From Guadua angustifolia (taxonomy: Eukaryota > Streptophyta > Magnoliopsida > Poales > Poaceae), in NCBI GenBank assembly GCA_036346375.1, contig CM070500.1, positions 80,022,437 through 80,086,436 of the forward strand: a stretch of DNA of 64,000 nt, read 5' to 3'. The first letter of the stretch is position 1; the number at the start of each line of letters is the position of its first letter. This document shows, piece by piece, positions 20,216 through 32,100 of the stretch. A program made the position numbers and the translations under genes. Below the pieces are notes generated by a model. The model had not been told where the DNA came from. It saw only the letters and a list, made by a program, of their open reading frames with translations, and made no database searches.

Positions 20216-22075
20216 ATGGCGCAACCTCTTCTCTCTTCCCCGCCGAGCTGTGGATTTTGTCACGGATGGCACCCGAGGGTTCCTTCATCACTCGGCGGAC
20301 TATCGTACAGTCCCCAGGAGTATCGCTTCACTGGGACTTATGGCGGCTTGGTGCCACCATTCTCTAATTCTTTCACCTGCCCTCCATTTTACGAGATTCA
20401 CCATCTTCATCTTTCCCCAACTCCATCGCCCTTCTCTCCACCTTCGCCACTCGAAGATGTTGGGGGTAATGCCCAACCCCTTTCGCTATCATTTCGCCCT
20501 AATGGGTCGCGAGAGTTGCCTCGCCTTGATGGGTCGGCCTCGCACATTCCTTCCACCACGCTCCAACGAAGACTTGACGAGCGACGGTCTATGTCGGACG
20601 ACAGCTGGTCGACCTCCTTGGGGTGCTTTGCCCGGTAGTAGTCTAGAGCTAGAGCTCGCCCCGGGAGACGGTGGACTCTCGGATGGCTGCCGACGATCGG
20701 CTATGGGCGCCGACTTGATTGGGCGCTAGTAGTTCGAGACTTTGTAGTCTCGGTCACCGCATCGCCGCAGGTCCGCCTCTACATGGCAAGATATAGGGAC
20801 GCATTTACATGACGCCAGACGCATGCAAGGAATTTACTCTTCTTCTTGAATGCATATTCTCTTCGTGGTCACCATCGCCTAATACTTCTTCTGGGTGCGC
20901 TTAGGAACTTGATGGTCCCGCCTTCCGTAACTATCCGCCGTCGTCCGCGCCGTCGAGCGGTTGTAATTTGGTCAGGGTCTTGGCCATGGCGATCCGAGTT
21001 CGTGATAGCGCTTCACATCCAATTTTCCGGCGATGGACTCCACTAGTCCCAGATGCGCACTGCCCCTGGTGACAGGGCACCGCCGACGAGAGCATTGTGC
21101 ACATGGCCAGCCCAGACGCCGGGCAGACCCAGAGGGCTCGCACCGAGCTCACTTTCGCTGCTGCGCAACTTCGCCAAAGCGTAAGGCGGCGGCGTTCATC
21201 GCGCGATTGCCGCCTCTTTCGAGCCCGCCACCGGCCGACAACCTTAAGCATCTCCACGGCCGGAGCTTCCAAGGCCGACTGAATCTTGCGGCGCCATCTT
21301 CATCGGCACCGATTTCTGGCGTAGCCCATGTTGGCGCCTCGAGCGGCTTGGCGGCACTTCAAGCTTCAAGTCGCCTAAGGGCAGACGCTCAGAGTCCCAC
21401 TCCGCAGATTATGACGACGGCGGACTTCCGGTACCGCGGCCGCCGGGCCGACGTCAGACCAAAGTTCCTACTCCCGAATCATCCCGCACGCGTTATAGGC
21501 TCAGATACACGCCGCCGAGCCGGGCGAGGCGCCGCCACAAGCACTTCTCCAGCCACCCAACGCTAATCCATGTGACACAACAAGGATGCGAGCCGGCGAG
21601 CCGAGAGGGCAGAGGCGAATGCCCAAGGGGGCCACCAGCGACTTACTCGCCGGGCAGCAGGAGGCCGAGGCATCGCGAGGAGCAAAGGAGGAGCGACGAC
21701 CCCGACAACATCGTGACCATGTTCGGCCATTGTACCGCGAGGCGTAGGGTTCCGCGCACGGTGGCTTTCTCGAGCCCGGTGAGCCAGTGTGCAAGATGCC
21801 CACCGCACCACGGCCGATGGTTCTCCGACGCACCGCCATGGTCGCCTCAACTGCCAGAGAACATTGTTGTGCTACGCATTTCGCTGGCTGTTGCCTACCG
21901 CGACGCCGCTTCAACCCAATGACGCCGCATTCACATGAAGGAGACGAAACCTGTGTAGGCGCTGAGCGGTCCGAGCGCCATCAAGATGATGGCGTGGAAG
22001 CCTTACTGCATCAAGGCAGACCGGAGCTAGGTCCGGATGGACGGGCATCAAGTCAACCGGGATGGCGACCCGGCC
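20216..22075 (+). pseudogene. Tat-type antisense ORF, unit 4
   Basis: The start ATG is at 20216 (MAQPLLSS). GWHPRVPSS and, in another frame, GLVPPFS and FYEIHHLHLSP mark the PF04195 region. The C-terminal Arg/Glu-rich part is near 21570-21700. Many short deletions relative to unit 3 break every frame. Position and orientation are the same as in unit 3. Confidence 0.65.
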
Positions 22076-23365
22076 GCTTTTTGTTTTTTGTTCCTATTTT
22101 TGTTGCTGAAATATCAACAATTGTAATGAAGTTGGATATTTTGGTTTCACTGCATTCGTCATGTCTCATTTTGGGTATGCTTGTCCAGCATTCTAGGCGA
22201 TCAGCCCTAGCCTTGCATGATGCTAACCTAAGCACTGTGTTAGGTCGACATTTGGCATTTCTTGAGTAATTGCAATAATGCTAAAGTGATTATGCAAAGC
22301 ATGCGAAGGACAAAGTCTTAAGTTTCAGACAAGGGTGTCACCGATTTTCCTTTGGAGCTTATACCTCATGATCTCTTGAGCCTAACCGCAGCTATGCAAC
22401 AGGAGGTGAGCTTGAGCGGATCAGCGGCTCACGGAGAGCCAAGGGACTTCAGAGTTAACCCGTGTACGAGCCACGCTTGAGGAGCGTGCCACACTCGACT
22501 CCTGGCCACCCATCCATTGCATAAACACGGCATTCTTTTCGGAGCCATTAGGTTCCTGAGCAAGGATAACCACGATAATTCCACCTAACGGGAATTGAAA
22601 AATAAGTTGGCACTATAAAGGCAAGCAACATATCTTCACTATAGGCCATCGGGCCACCAAATTTTGGACCGGTCACGGAGGTTAAGACTTTACAGCAGGC
22701 TGGTCGGCCACTTGCTCACCGACAGACAGGGTGATCGCCCACCTTCCCGCCGCACCTCAGTGGGTTCGCCGCTAGCAGGCATGATCGCTCGCCGCTGTCG
22801 GGGCCACGTACGCCACCGGGCGTGGAATGGTCCCACCGCTCGTGCGCACGGGTTACTTTCAGATGTTTGAGCTACAAGCCCCAAGATTATGCAACGCATG
22901 GCTACAAGACAAGTCACTGTGCAAAGCATGCAGAGATATATCAAAGGACGCAAGTCCTTCACGGTATGTTATGGTCCTTTTGGGACTTAGGCTCTTGTGA
23001 CGTAATTAGCCCACCGATTTGCGTGGCATGGGAGCAGTTCCAGGTATTGAGTTATGGTTCCGGAGATCGTACCGCTTCGTGGAGCGAACCGAGGTGTACG
23101 GGTCGCTTGAGTCACGTGCTGACTCGCTTCCTAGTTGCCCGTCCGCACGACGGGCCGTGTAACTCGCAGACAGCAAGGAGCAACCAAACCATCATGACAC
23201 AGACATTTCAGAAGTTCGCCAGGACAAGCAAAGGAATAAAGCAAAAGCTCTAAGGTAAACAACTTGTTAACCGCAAGACTCCGACGTGGGGCAAAGCTCA
23301 CCCATGCAAAGATCTCAAGCTACGAGACTTACAGCCTTTAGGGGTAAACTTTCGAATAACTCCAC
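22076..23365. repeat. Tat-element spacer, unit 4
   Basis: Counterpart of the unit 3 spacer. It begins with the CCGGCCGCTTTTTG tract and contains TTGGCACTATAAAGGCAAGC and AAGGAGCAACCAAACCATCA. No gene is recognised. Confidence 0.55.
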
Positions 23366-23369
23366 ATTG

Positions 23370-24440
23370 AAGGAGTTAGCGCTTTGATCGCCCCTCGGCC
23401 AACCGACCCCCGGTCGAGATATCGAGACCCCTTAAAGGCCTCCCTCGAGATACAGCCAGGAGCCTCGCATGCATCCGATTTACGAAGACCAGTCGCCAAT
23501 CGCTTGTTCTCATAGACCCGGTGGCGGGTATCGCGAGACTTTGCGATACTAAGCGACGCAAGGCCGCCTTTGGCCACGCACCTCCTCGGGTGACATCTTC
23601 GCCGCAGCGTCTTCTTTCCTTCGTCGTTGAACGTGGACGCGTGAACCGAACGATAGCTTGACGGAGGACCTTCGCGCAGACCAGAAGAAGGGCGTCGCCA
23701 ATCGCCGCTTAGGTGTGGTTCAAAGCGCCACACACCTAGGACTTCTTCCGCCCACCGCGCTTCGCTTATGGAGCCGACGAACGCTCTCGCCTTTCAAGCC
23801 TCAAGATAGTGCTGGCAGGCCCTGCTATTGTTTCTGGCGAGGGCCACGAGCAAAGCACACTTTGGTGCCCATCTCTTCCGTAACTCCGTGAAAGCCAGCC
23901 GATGAACCGAAAGCATTGGTTGTGATGAACATGGACACTCCAAAGCGATGAAGATCCCGTGATGAACTTGATAGCATGAAGCCGATGGCACGCCGCTCTC
24001 GCTTTGACCCACTTGGTGAACTTGTCGATGGCAATGAACGGGAAGCCTCGGCATGAACGGCTCAGGATCAATTGCATCGCCGCCAAGAGAGCGGATGGTT
24101 TGCGAGTGCCCTCCGTGAATTTGCTCGGGCGAAGAATTGGCATGCTTCGCTCTTCACGCAACTCAGGCGACCAGAGGCTGCCTAAACTGGGAAGCTTTGC
24201 CGATAAGCCGCCCGGCGACATATGGCTTCCGCAGATGCTCCATGATATCGAGCAGTGCCCCTTCCCGAAAGTGATGCACTTTAGATAATTCCATTTCGCT
24301 TCAGATAGGTCCCCACCCACGTGTATAGCACTTGGCCTTTCGGATTTTTTCAGCAGAGGCCATCGCTGGTCTCTTAGTCTCACAGAAAGCGAGGATGGGT
24401 CCATCCATTGGCCTTCCCAAATGGCGATCACTTGCATTGC
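23370..24440 (-). pseudogene. Tat-type gypsy integrase, unit 4
   Basis: The minus strand shows GQWMDP near 24400, then frame-shifted zinc-binding-region words. The core words FIAIDKFTKWVKA (beginning about 24040 and running down) match the conserved VAVDKFTKWIEA segment of gypsy integrase. GFHGVTEEMG-type words follow. The frame breaks many times through short deletions. Flanks are as in unit 3. Confidence 0.68.
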
Positions 24441-24534
24441 CGCACTCATTTAGGTTACGGTGCCGTAGCGCCGCCGCCTTACCACCAGGGGGTAGACGTG
24501 TGATCGCCAGACCAGCGTGGATAGGCACGACCGA

Positions 24535-24665
24535 CGCCCCCCGCTAGAGCGGGTAACGACGTCAGATTCCCCTTCGGGAGCGGGTAACGACGGCAGTCAT
24601 CCTCCACGCGGAGCGGGCAACGACGGTGTACGCCCTTCGCGGAGCGAACGACGACGGTCGGAGAG
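24535..24665. repeat. GC-rich minisatellite, unit 4
   Basis: Four tandem GGAGCGGGYAACGACG-type words separated by about 12 variable bases. It lies in the same place as the unit 3 minisatellite. Confidence 0.7.
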
Positions 24666-24759
24666 TCTTCAAAGACCCGACCGAGCAGAGGTAGGTGTAG
24701 AGCCGTGAAAGCTCGCCCACTAGATGTTGTACGAGGGATATGGATATATCCCGCTTTCT

Positions 24760-25115
24760 CGGCGCCCATTTTCCTAACCTTCGCCAAGTAGGCGTACCAT
24801 GGTAGGATCAGAGCATTGAAATTCCTTCCCTTTGATGATGACCAGCAGGAGTTGCCTTTAACTTGGGCGCTGATGCCTAACGCCAATGACGCGCATTGCC
24901 CAAGTCTTCGACATTGAATATTGTTGGTGGCCTTAAAGTCGAGGGCAACCACATACTAGAGGAGGAATGCGGAGAGACCAGACTACCCTATCTCCGACCT
25001 TCAAGCCCAGAACCGTCAAGAACAAGGTCCAAGGAGCGCGGTGCTTTTAGCATGGAGGGCGGAGTCCACTCGACAACTAACTCCGCCAACTTCTAGCTTT
25101 GATGGCTGCGGTGTA
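24760..25115 (-). pseudogene. Gypsy RNase H fragment, unit 4
   Basis: It starts at CATTTTCCTAACCTTCGCC and includes TTGTTGGTGGCCTTAAAGTC, as in 37060-37440. It ends at GTGTACAAATTTGAGA, where the CACTA-like head of unit 5 begins. Confidence 0.68.
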
Positions 25116-25473
25116 CAAATTTGAGATGTACACCCGATCGGAGTTCGAGTCAAAAGTTATGACCATTTTAATGTAGTGCTTGGATTTCTTATTTGCAAAC
25201 TAGAATCGGTGCCCAAAAGAATATAATCGGACAGCAGTGGGATGATTCAAAGGTCAAGAACACCAAATCAAGGTACGAGTCAAAAGTTATGGTGTTGTTA
25301 CAAGTTCCGTGAATAGTAATGGAATATATTGCAAGCATCATTGATAGTCAAAAGTATGAAAATAAATTTGAAAGCTTTAAATTTTGCTAATTACCCCATA
25401 GTTTGCTAATTTGAAATAATTGGAAATCGTGTTCGGTGTTTCACGGGTTAAAAGGAGGAGGGGCATAATATGT

Positions 25474-25588
25474 CGATGTTATCATACCACCACTAAAATA
25501 CTAGATCTTATAAGAACTCCGGTTAAGCGTCTTAGACGAGAGTAGTAATAGGATAGGTGACCTCTCGGAAGACCACATAGTGGTGTAA
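25474..25588 (+). pseudogene. Degenerate 5S rRNA sequence, unit 5
   Basis: Clear 5S-derived sequence with GATCTTATAAGAACTCCGG, then GACGAGAGTAGTAATAGGAT and GGTGACCTCTCGGAAG. Small deletions occur at the 3' end. Confidence 0.76.
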
Positions 25589-25589
25589 G

Positions 25590-25752
25590 TCTAGGGGATC
25601 GGCCTCGAGGGCCATACGGCCGCCTGCGTCGCCAGTCCTGTGCGCGCGCCCGTCGCCGCCAAAGTAGCAGGCGTGATCGCCACTGCAGGCGCAAATCGGC
25701 CAGCCGCTTTTTTATTTCTTCTCGGAGAGGGTTCCTGCAAAGTACATCGACA
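25590..25752 (-). repeat. Truncated gypsy 3' LTR, unit 5
   Basis: Ends on the plus strand TGCAAAGTACATCGACA at 25752. It is shorter than in unit 1 because of internal deletions. Confidence 0.66.
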
Positions 25753-25991
25753 AGATCCCTCGGCCATCCTCAAACGCACTTGTTTTTAGACCTTATTTAA
25801 TGCCAAGGTTTCGATGGGAATACTTACAAGACGCAATGCCTTCGATCCTCCTATTTCCGCCCTTTTTGGGACCAAACGGTTTTGTTTCGCCAACCGCCTT
25901 CGGGGGTCTATATGTGTGGCTATCCACTCAATACCATCTTCGATCTTCTTCATACTTCCTGCTTTCCTTCTTACTTGAAAACTTTGCTTTG

Positions 25992-27790
25992 ATGGCGAAC
26001 TCTTCCACCGGCCGTGAGCGTGGATTTCGCACGGATGGCACCCGAGGGTTCCTTCACCCGACTGGACCATCGGCAGTCCACCGGAGATTATCGCCTTCAC
26101 TGGGACTTATGGCGGCTTGGTGCCACCATTCCTCAATTCTTTTCACCTCTCCACTTTACGAGATTCACCATCTTCATCTTTCCCAATCTCACTTCCCTCC
26201 ACTTCGCCCTGCGAGATGTTCGGGGGTAATGCCCATCCCTTCCATTCCTTGTGCTTCCCATGGGTCGCGAGGAGTTGCCACTCGCCTCGTGGCGGCTCCC
26301 CGCCAATTCCTTCCTACCACGCCCAACTGAAGATTGACGAGCGATCGTCTAGCGCGATCGGGTCGACTTCTGGGCCTTATCGCATGGGTAGTAGCGGAGT
26401 AGCTCGCTGGCCGAGGAGACGTGGAGTTTCGCGAGGCGTGCCGTACGATCGGCATGGGCGCCGACTTGATTGGCGCTAGTTTCGAGACTTTGTAGTCTGA
26501 GGATCACCTCGTGATCGCCGGTCCGCCTACATGGCAAGATATAGGGACGAACATGACGCCACGCTCGGCAAGAAGTCTCTTACTCTTCTTCTGAATGATT
26601 TCTTCGTGGTCACCATCACCAATACTTCGGTTTCGTGGTGCCTTAGGAACTTGAGCCCGCCTCTCCGTAACTATCCGTGGCCGATCCCGCCAAGCCGAGC
26701 GTTTGTAATTTTGGTCAGGTTGCCGCTGGGATCCGAGTTCATAGCGCTCCGATCATCCAAATTTTCCGCAAGACTCCATGTCTGGCAAAGCCACCGCTGC
26801 TCAGGATAGGCCACGCCGACGACGAGCATTGAAGGCAAAGCCCAGACGCCGCAGACTTGAGGGCTCGTCACCCTCAACTCACGCGTCGCAAATTCGCTAA
26901 CCGTAATGGGCGCGTTTCAATTGGGCGTTGCCGCCTTTCGATTCGGCGACCGCCGACTCCAACTCGTAAGACTATCTCCACGCCGACTACGGCGCCACAA
27001 CTCTTGCGGCGCCTCTTCATCCACCTTCTTGCGCCAAGCCCATCGCTGGCCGGTGCTCGCCGAAGGGCTTATGTGGCGGTCCTTCCAAGTCGCTCTGGCA
27101 GACGCTTCAGAGCCCCACCGCAGGATTCCACGAAACCCGGCGGCACTTCGCCACATAGCCGGCGTTCGGCCGCTGGCCGACGCGCACCAAAGATTCCTAC
27201 TCTCCCGCCGATCATCCCGCAGGCTTAAGCTGCAATCACGCGCCGAATGGCCGAGGCGCAGAGCCAAGCACTCTCACGGCACTACCCAACGCAATCCATG
27301 TGACACAACAAGTGGAGCGCGGGCGAGAGGGCAGAGGCGAATCGCCCAAGAGAGGGCCACCAGAGCGATTTTACTCGCCGGGCGCAGGAGGCCGAGGCAT
27401 CGCGGAGGAGGAGCAGAGGAGCACGCACGAGCCGCACAACATCGTGACTATGCTCCGCTTGTACCCGCAAGGGCGAGGGTTCCGCGCACCGGGGTGGACT
27501 TGCGGCTGGCCATCGGTGATGCAAGATGCCCACCGACCACCGGGTCGCATGGTTCTCCCCGCCACCGCCATGGTCTCATCGACCTACTGAGGCAAAATTG
27601 CTGTACACCGCAACCTCTTGCTTGCTTGTTACCCACGACGCGCTTCAACCCAATGACCGCCGCATTAATTGAGGCGAAATGTCCTGTAGCGGAGGCAGGC
27701 AGGGCGCCTCCGATGATGGCGTGAAGCCCTTGGAATCGGGCATGTGCGAGGCGATGATGACGGGCATCGGTCGCCAACGGCGATCGATGA
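25992..27790 (+). pseudogene. Tat-type antisense ORF, unit 5
   Basis: The start ATG is at 25992 (MANSST). MAPEGSFTRLD and, in another frame, FYEIHHLHLSQ identify the PF04195 region. The C-terminal Arg/Glu-rich segment is near 27300-27470. Frames are broken by deletions. It is followed by the T-rich tract at about 27795. Confidence 0.65.
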
Positions 27791-28960
27791 CCCGGCCGCT
27801 TTTTGTTTTTTGTTCCTATTTTGTATGCTAGAACAATATCAACAATTGTAATGAAGTTGGCATATTTTGGTTTCACCGGCATGTCGCATCTCTCGATTTT
27901 GGGTATGCTTGTACAGCATTCTAGGCGATCAGCCCTAGCCTTGCTATGATGCTAACCTAGCTCGAGGTCGATTAGGCATCTCTTTGAGTAATTGCAAACG
28001 CGTCGGATTATGCAAAGCATGCGTAAGGACAAGCAAAGTCTTAAGTTTCAGACAAGGTGTCACCGACTTTTCCCTTTGGAGCTTATACCTCATGATCTCT
28101 TGAGCCTAACCGCAGTTTATGCAACAGGATGAGCTTCCAGAGCTAGAGCTCGGTGCTCACGGAGACAGCCAATGGGACTTCGGAGTTAACCCGTGTACGA
28201 GCCACGCTTGAGTCGATGCGTACACACCGCACTTTGGCCACCCATCCATGCATAAACACTGGCTTTTTTATCGCGAAGGAGCCATTAGGTTTGAGCCAAG
28301 GATAACCACGCATAATTCCACCTAACGGGTGCAATGTGAAAAATAAGTTGGCACTATAAAGGCAACATCATTCTTCACTATAGGCCACCGGGCCACCAAT
28401 TCTGGATGGTCACGAGGTTAAGACTTGCAGCAAGGCGTGGTCGCCACTTGCTCACCCGACAGTGTGATCGCCCACCTTCCCCGACCATGGGCTCCAAGCG
28501 AAAGCAGGCATGATCGCCGTGTGGGCCACGTGGCCACGGCGGCTGGAATGGTCGCCACCGCCTTGCGCCCGGGTTACTTATGTTTGAGCTACAAGCCCAA
28601 GATTTATTCGCAATCGCATGGCTCATGAAGCACAAGTAAGCATTGTGCAAAGCATGAGAAATATCAAAGGACGCAAGTCTGCACCATGTTATGGTCCTTT
28701 TGGGACTTAGCTCTGTGAGGGAATTAGCCCACGCATTGCGGCTGGAGAGTCTCGTGAAGTATTGGGCTGGTGCAGAGACACTACGACTGTGTGGAGCTGA
28801 ACCGAGGTGTACGGGCTGCTTGAGTCACCGTGTGCTCGCTTCCTAGTTGCCGTCCGCACGACGTGGCGTGTAGCAGATCACAAGGAGCAACCAAACCATC
28901 ATGACCATGTTTCAACCAATGCTTCCGACGACAAGAAAGGAATAATAGCAAGCACTAAGA
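27791..28960. repeat. Tat-element spacer, unit 5, ending at an abrupt junction
   Basis: It follows the unit 3 and unit 4 spacer to AAGGAATAATAGCAAGCACT at about 28935. It then jumps to GTCACATATGTGG, the 3' end of a 5S-like copy, so integrase and RNase H of unit 5 are absent. Confidence 0.55.
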
Positions 28961-29100
28961 GTCACATATGTGGTTACCACTCTCGGGGGCATAGCGTAGT
29001 CGTGCCGCGGAGCTATGTGCTTCGGCTACTGTGAAAATCACTGGCTATGACGTACGGGCCGCCGCGGCAAGAGGGCCGCCGTGTGAAAGCCAGAGGTGAT
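28960..29100 (+). repeat. Start of unit 6: 5S-like 3' tail and LTR remnant
   Basis: CACATATGTGGT corresponds to the 3' end of the other 5S-like copies. It is followed by words resembling the start of the truncated LTR. Only about 25 bases of the 5S-like sequence are recognisable. Confidence 0.4.
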
Positions 29101-32100
29101 CGCCAATGCCGGACGCCTTATCGGCCCGCTAATCCGGAGTATCAAAGCCCTGGACAGAAGCCCCGAAACGCGCAAGGGTATTTTGACCCTTTACCAATGC
29201 GACCTCCTTTCCATTACCCATTCCACTCGCCAATTTTACCAAGCTTTTTGCCTCGCCTTCCATTCCGCCACTTCAAGCCCCTCTTGATTTCCTCTCTTGC
29301 CCTTTCTTGGCTTCACGGCACTTTTCTCCACCCCCGGGTTTCATATGGCCATTCTCCCTTTACCGAAATCCCTTTACTCTTATGGGCTTTTCCTTCCACC
29401 TTCCGATCCCTTTCTTCCACCATTCACCCGTTCTTTCCCACCTCCCCGGGTTCCCTTCCCCGCAACCTCGTTTCGCCCCACGGGAATTTGCTTTATGGGG
29501 CGCGGTTTGCCCCCCATCACTGCTCCCTTTTCAGTCACCATTCCACCTTTTTTTCGCTATTCTGGGTTCCTTGCCACTTCTCCATGTGCCTCCCGAAGGT
29601 TGGGGTTGATGGCCCCTCGGACGGCGGCTCGCCCAATCCTTCGCATTCAACGTTCAGGATCGGTTTCTTCCTAGGCATTTTTCCTGGCGAGAGCTCCCCT
29701 AATCTTTCCGGGACTTATTTTGAATGCGCGCACGAGGTTCCCTCCTGTTTGGCCATGGGTCGAGCTTTGGTTTTTCCGTGTCTTCCCGGGTCCCATTCAG
29801 GATAGCTCCCCATCCGGACGGAGCCAAGTTCCCAGGCCGTACGGCTACCCGGCAGGCACCTTACTTGGGGCCAGTCGCGCTTGCATTCGAGGGCTGGGCC
29901 CGAGCCCCCGCCGCCCGCCTTTCGGCGTAGGCGCCGATTTCATCCGCCCATTCGCAACCAACTTTTCCCCGCGATGGGGCTATTTCCTTCGGGCCTAAGG
30001 CCACCGGCCTCTTGGGCCGTTCCCGCCGGAACGGGCCCGCGATTCCGGGCCGCCGGCTCGGCCTTTACCAATCTTTCCCCTTCGGCCCCGGCATTCCAGC
30101 CGAAAGGGGCCGGCCCATCTTTCCGGGCGACCGCCGACCAGTCCCGTCCGGGCCGAACGCCCCCAGGAGGGCCGAATTCGGCCGACGACCGGGCATGCGC
30201 AGGCCAGCCCCACGCAGCCTAAGCCCACCGGGGTCCCCGGTGGACGGCCATTCGTTAAGGGCAAGGCAAGGTCGCCAGGCCCCACGCACCGCCGGGCGCC
30301 CAAAGGGAAAAGGTCACCGCCGGGTTCAGCCGGCCAGACCCTTCGCCCACTGACGGTTTAATTGGCCACGGCGGCTAAGGGGCACCGAGCGGCCTCGCCG
30401 GGAAGCCCATCCATCCAAAGCAAGTGGAGGTCGGGCTCCCAGGCCAAGGCGATTCCCATAGAACCCGGCTTGTTTCGCCCCGGGGCTGGCTCGAGTTCGG
30501 GAACGGCACCAATTACCTTGAATGGTTCCAACCGTTTACGCAAGGGCGAGCACCTAACCCGTGGCCTTAGCCGGCTGGCTCCGGTGGATTGCAAGCATTC
30601 GCAACCCGCGATTGCCCGGGCCCCGTTTTCCCTTTGGAGACAAAAACTTTAAAATTGGGGGGCCACCGGCCCTTTCAAAGCGCCACCAGATTTAAAGGGG
30701 TACCCAGGGGCAGAGCCAAAAATAAACCATTGGGGCCAATTTGGACGAAGGCTTCCCCCTTTTTTTGGCCAATGAAAACCCAAATTTAATAAAGGGGAAT
30801 TTTTTACCCTTTTCTCTGCCAAAGGTGCTTGCCCAACAAAGGGCCAAAATTTGTAATGCCCTCCCGGGGTTTGAAAGGGCTTTGGGATTAAAATGAGCCG
30901 CTTTAAAATTTAGGGCCCCTTTGGGGCCCATTTTTTGGGGTTTTCACCTTTCCCAAGGTGATGGGAAAAATTTGGTTCAAAACATATTTATTGGGGATCG
31001 GGCCAAGTTTCCACCCAAATTTAGCCCCGCCCTTTTTTTTTTTTTTTTTTCCAGAAAACAAAATTGGGGGGAAAAACCCCCCCGGGGGAAAATGTTTCCC
31101 CGCCCTTTTCCCAAAGGCCTGGGAAGCCCCGCCCCAGATAAACCTTTAAGGGGGCCATTAAACCTTTTTTCAAAAAGGGTTGGGCCCAAAGACCCGGGAA
31201 GGCGGGGGGCCCCCGGCCCCTTGGGAGGGTTTTCCGTTTTGGGAGCTCCCAAGTTTCTTGGGGAACAGGGGTTTCAAAGGGTTTCGGCAGGGCCCTTACG
31301 GGGGTTTTGGGACTAGGAACCCGGGCCCAGCAGCTTGAGTTTTAATTGACCCCGGGACCCAAACTCCCCAAAATAACCCGGAAATTTTTGGGGCTTATAC
31401 CCCAGGTGCCCCCCCAAACACCCAACCCGGTAAAGGAAAAAAGGGCACAAAAGCACAACTTTCCCCAGGGGGAACCCGGCTTTGGGGGGTTAGGGCCCCC
31501 CGGAGGGGGGCCCCTCCAAACCCCCCGGAAAATTTTTTGGGTTTTTGCCCTCCCAAAGTTAGCGGCCCGATGCCTCGGCCCGTGGCCAAAAGGGCCCCCG
31601 GGGGAAAGGGCCCCCCCGGGCCGCCGGCCGCAACCCGTTTTAAAGCCGGCCCGGGTATTCCCTTTTGGGGCCCGGCACCCAAGTAACCCCTTTTGGAAAA
31701 GCCGGTTTCGGGCCGCCCAACGGTGAAGTTTTGGGAACTTTGGCTTTGGGGAGGAAACCCGCCGGGCCCTGGGAAGGGCGCGAAATGGGTGCCCTTTGGG
31801 GGGCCCCCGGACCCCCAAACGGCGCTTTGGGGGAACCCTTCCTTTTCCCCGAACCCCTGTAACCCCACCCGGAGCCCCCCACAAAAAAAACCCCGGGAAC
31901 CCCGGGGAAACCCCCGGAATAAAGGCCAGAAATAATAGAGATTTTCCCCCACCGGGAAATTTTCCCAATGAAAAAGGGGGCCCGGTATTTTTTAAAGAAA
32001 TTTTGAAAACTTTTTAAGGGAAATTGGGCTCCTTGGCCCCTTCCCCCCAACCCCATCCGGGAACCCATGGGCCCCCTTTCCCTCCGAATAAGGGTCGAGC

